Shown here one piece after another: positions 24,281 through 26,282 of a DNA stretch of 26,282 nucleotides. A program made the translations under genes and the position numbers. The stretch is from a virus. The notes beneath the pieces were generated by a model. It made no database searches, was not told where the DNA came from, and saw only the letters and a list, made by a program, of their open reading frames with translations. Location: the IMG/VR virus record IMGVR_UViG_3300017783_000172, positions 1 to 26,282 of that record; one strand, written 5' to 3'. Within the stretch, counting starts at the first letter, position 1. The number at the start of each line of letters is the position of its first letter.

Positions 24281-24604
24281 ATGAAAGCAATACTAGACAA
24301 ATTAACAAAACACGATACTATAACAATTAAATTAGCAAGTGGCGAAGAAGTCGTTGCTAGTTTTCAAGAGGCTGATGATACTTCCTTATCAATCGATAAA
24401 CCATTAGCACTTAGTCCTACACCACAAGGCGGAGTTGGATTAGTTCCTTGGATCTTTAGTTGTAAGCCTGGCCCTACAACAATCAATATCAATAGTGTTT
24501 TAGCACTAGTTGGAACAGACTCTGAAGTTGCAGACGCATATCAGCAAAGTACATCAAACATAATTAGACCTTCCTCACCTGACAAACAAATCTTAACAGG
24601 CTAG
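24281..24604 (+). CDS. Sm-like (Hfq/LSm-fold) phage protein
   Basis: 107 residues. The segment DTITIKLASGEEVVASFQEADDTSLSIDKPLAL (about 12-44) has the strand pattern and the SGEEV turn of an Sm1 motif: a helix, then strands with a Gly in the second. A second strand pair (VPWIFSC, INSVLALVGT) completes a five-strand barrel. The last 25 residues are polar and probably disordered. Related short proteins occur in T4-like marine phages, from memory. RNA binding is the family's usual property, but a structural role is possible. It is the only gene between a weak late promoter and the next one. Confidence 0.6.
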   Translation: MKAILDKLTKHDTITIKLASGEEVVASFQEADDTSLSIDKPLALSPTPQGGVGLVPWIFSCKPGPTTININSVLALVGTDSEVADAYQQSTSNIIRPSSPDKQILTG

Positions 24605-24615
24605 TATTTACAGTA

Positions 24616-24628
24616 GATAAATACTTGT
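24616..24628 (+). promoter_or_regulatory. T4-type late promoter, leaderless spacing
   Basis: TAGATAAATA ends at 24623, spacer CTTGT, ATG at 24629. The spacer equals that of the exact-consensus promoter at 5061, whose +1 A falls at the same place as the A of this start codon. No RBS. Confidence 0.75.
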
Positions 24629-24943
24629 ATGAGACCAGTAGCAAGAATTTTTTTAGACTCAGCAATAGGACCTATCATAGGACCAGGAGCAATTGGTGTA
24701 GGCATATTTGGACCAGTACTAGTTAACGGCATACCAGCCGCACTACTAGGCGACTCTATTACTCCTCACCCACCAGCACCTGATGTACCAACCTGTGCTG
24801 TAAGCAAAATTGCCAGTGGTGCGTTTTCTCCACCTATGGCAGTACTCTTCAATGGTAGACCTGTAGCAAGGATGGGAGATTTAACAACTTGCGGACATCC
24901 TATTATGAGTGGCTCTTTTAATGTATTTGCTGGCTTGGCATAA
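24629..24943 (+). CDS. PAAR-domain spike-tip protein
   Basis: 104 residues, the length of stand-alone PAAR proteins such as T4 gp5.4. Seen: the opening strand with RPVAR, VNGIPAALLGDSITPHPP with H47, C56, the second half repeating the pattern (VLFNGRPVARMGDLTTCGHP with C88 and H90), and the SGSFNVFAGLA end. H47, C56, C88 and H90 are the likely metal ligands of the sharp tip. The N-terminus is Gly/Pro/Ile-rich and fits the family's glycine-rich strands. It caps the central spike of the contractile tail and pierces the outer membrane, so the host is presumably Gram-negative. The start is leaderless. Confidence 0.9.
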   Translation: MRPVARIFLDSAIGPIIGPGAIGVGIFGPVLVNGIPAALLGDSITPHPPAPDVPTCAVSKIASGAFSPPMAVLFNGRPVARMGDLTTCGHPIMSGSFNVFAGLA

Positions 24944-24944
24944 T

Positions 24945-26003
24945 ATGGAACAAAGAGATTATCAAGACAAAACAATACTAATAGACAACATTACAAATAG
25001 AGTAATGTTCAATTTCAAAGATAAAACATCTAACGATTTAAGTTGGAGTGATAACATACTAGAAGTAACTAGCAATCACAAAGATATAAATGTGTGTTGT
25101 AGTGGCGGATTAGACAGTGATATAATGCTTAGACTGTTTCACAAACACAGAAATGTGAAATGTTTTATAGGCAGATGGATGGATAATGGAGTATGCTATA
25201 ATGATTATGATATACAATATGCAGTACAAACTTGCGAAGAGTTAGACATACCATATCAATTCATAGACGTAAACTTTGCAAACTTCTTTGACAACGGAGA
25301 GTTTATTAGTTACGGAACTGCTTACAAGTGTACTAGTCCTCAGTTGTGTTTACATTTAAAAATGTTTGACATTATAGGAGAGGATGTAGCAATAGGAGGA
25401 AACTTCTTTATACCAAGAATGGCTCCAGGCCCACAGCCTGATATACCACAACTTATACCAGAGAATAACTCTATGGTGTATGATTTATTCTTCAGTGATA
25501 AAGGGTGTGACTTGGGTAACTTGCATTATTATAATACTAGTTTAGCACTTTGCACATACAAAACAATTAAGCATACACACTTAAATATGCAAGATAAGGC
25601 ATACTTAGAGTACGATAAGTTGCAACAAACAACATTATTTGATGTTAAAAAAGCAAATGATGAAATAGTAACTGAATATAAAGAAGGTAAGAAGTTAGAT
25701 GATGCAGTTTTAAGTAATACAGGAAGTAAAACTCCTGGTGCCTATTTAAGAATCATAATGAACTACATTAAAAGACAGCACTATTACTCTGCAGGAGGGT
25801 TTGAAGTGGTTGCTAAAAGCAACAAATATACCGGCTTCGAAGGAGTAAAACGTTACTATGTAGATAAATATAATGAACAACACGATGTTTTCGACAATAG
25901 ATTTCGTAAGCATCTAGAAAAGATTGTATCTATACCAACACTTGAAATAGATATAATAAACGAATATAAGAAACTCGGGGAAAAAGAATGGCAGAATTCA
26001 TAG
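24945..26003 (+). CDS. PP-loop (N-type) ATP pyrophosphatase
   Basis: 352 residues from ATG 24945, one base after the PAAR stop; an earlier in-frame ATG would run into the PAAR gene. The PP-loop is VCCSGGLDSDIMLRLF with SGGLDS at 53-58, after a first strand and before a helix, as in asparagine synthetase, argininosuccinate synthase and related enzymes that activate a substrate by adenylation. A second strand region follows (VKCFIGRWM, CEELDIPYQFIDV) with conserved-looking GGNFFIPRMAP at 159-169. The Cys cluster of QueC is not evident. The C-terminal 130 residues are helical and basic. Target unknown; amidation or similar modification of a small molecule or protein is possible. Confidence 0.75.
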   Translation: MEQRDYQDKTILIDNITNRVMFNFKDKTSNDLSWSDNILEVTSNHKDINVCCSGGLDSDIMLRLFHKHRNVKCFIGRWMDNGVCYNDYDIQYAVQTCEELDIPYQFIDVNFANFFDNGEFISYGTAYKCTSPQLCLHLKMFDIIGEDVAIGGNFFIPRMAPGPQPDIPQLIPENNSMVYDLFFSDKGCDLGNLHYYNTSLALCTYKTIKHTHLNMQDKAYLEYDKLQQTTLFDVKKANDEIVTEYKEGKKLDDAVLSNTGSKTPGAYLRIIMNYIKRQHYYSAGGFEVVAKSNKYTGFEGVKRYYVDKYNEQHDVFDNRFRKHLEKIVSIPTLEIDIINEYKKLGEKEWQNS

Positions 26004-26282
26004 TTAAAATTGACCAAGCAGGTGATACTGCTAATACGGCGATTACGGGACTTGGCGGAACGGTCTCTAAAAGATATCAAGACTTGTCAGAAGATACAAA
26101 ATCTTTATTACTAGTCGATGTTCCTGCGGATCAAGTTGATAACATAGATGGATTAACTGGATTTCAATTTAAAGAAGGTACTTCAGCAAACTCATTTATA
26201 TCAAGTGAGACAACAAGTCACTGGCATTTACAAAGATTGGTAACTAGAAACTTACCTTTAAGAACAGAATTTGATGCAACAT
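25988..26282 (+). CDS. Possible subtilisin-like protease, 3' end outside the window
   Basis: 98 residues visible from ATG 25988, overlapping the previous gene by 16 bases with a purine-rich RBS (GGGG) upstream. Residues 1-65 (MAEFIVKIDQAGD, then SLLLVDVPADQVDNIDGLTG) look like an I9-type inhibitor propeptide. SHWHLQRLVTRNLPL at 78-92 resembles the W.LQRI lead-in to the catalytic domain of S8 proteases. The catalytic Asp, His and Ser would lie beyond the window edge, so this is a suggestion only. It is in the same unit as the PAAR and PP-loop genes. Confidence 0.55.
   Translation, partial: MAEFIVKIDQAGDTANTAITGLGGTVSKRYQDLSEDTKSLLLVDVPADQVDNIDGLTGFQFKEGTSANSFISSETTSHWHLQRLVTRNLPLRTEFDAT

Noticed and set aside
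25863-25870. GATAAATA inside the PP-loop gene
   Set aside because: It lies inside codons, the nearest ATG is only 2 nt away and opens a frame of 14 codons. Spacing and context do not match the other late promoters.

Overview
The window reads as about 26 kb of the late (virion/morphogenesis) region of a T4-like marine tailed phage. It is AT-rich, every gene lies on the + strand, and genes are packed with ATGA/TAATG overlaps and no gap above about 110 bases. The T4 signature is the late-promoter octamer (G/T)ATAAATA, found just upstream of eleven genes. Other pointers are a PAAR spike-tip protein, an NrdC/NrdA/NrdB ribonucleotide reductase set, a 2OG-Fe(II) oxygenase, a Cas4/RecB-like nuclease and small virion-type proteins of the kind seen in cyanophages and pelagiphages. 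A marine host, possibly SAR11-like, is inferred from composition and gene content and is not proven. I see no tRNA, CRISPR, IS element or integrase.

Layout. (1) 1-5023: a 5'-truncated unknown protein, a nucleotidyltransferase/ligase-like protein with a KxDG motif, a 2OG-Fe(II) oxygenase and two unknown proteins; three of these have their own late promoter. (2) 5061-5971: two compact single-gene units with leader, strong RBS and intrinsic terminator, probably abundant small virion proteins. (3) 5996-15059: one long unit with an unknown protein, a coiled-coil/TM protein, a very basic 92-aa protein, a 2002-aa protein carrying a GS-fold amidoligase domain, and a 706-aa fusion of Cu/Zn superoxide dismutase, a ParB/Srx domain and a GNAT-like domain. 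(4) 15064-18441: small virion-type proteins and a PD-(D/E)XK nuclease. (5) 18440-24262: a fibre-like virion protein, an unknown protein, then nrdC-nrdA-nrdB. (6) 24268-end: an Sm-like protein, a PAAR protein, a PP-loop ATP pyrophosphatase and the start of a possible subtilisin-like protease.

Three things stand out. First, at seven genes the late octamer ends exactly 5 nt before the ATG. T4 late transcription would then start on the A of the start codon, giving leaderless mRNAs; the other four promoters have 24-44 nt between octamer and start codon and a clear Shine-Dalgarno. Second, many proteins start with a short segment like the T4 capsid-targeting sequence, ending in an (L/I)xE site for the prohead protease. 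Similar sites flank the domains of the SOD fusion, and the first would leave SOD with its normal N-terminus. This suggests enzymes loaded into the capsid and trimmed there, perhaps delivered on infection. Third, two textbook sigma70 promoters (TTGACA-17/18-TATAAT) lie inside late coding sequence, one just ahead of nrdCAB and one ahead of two small genes. They look like early promoters nested in late units.
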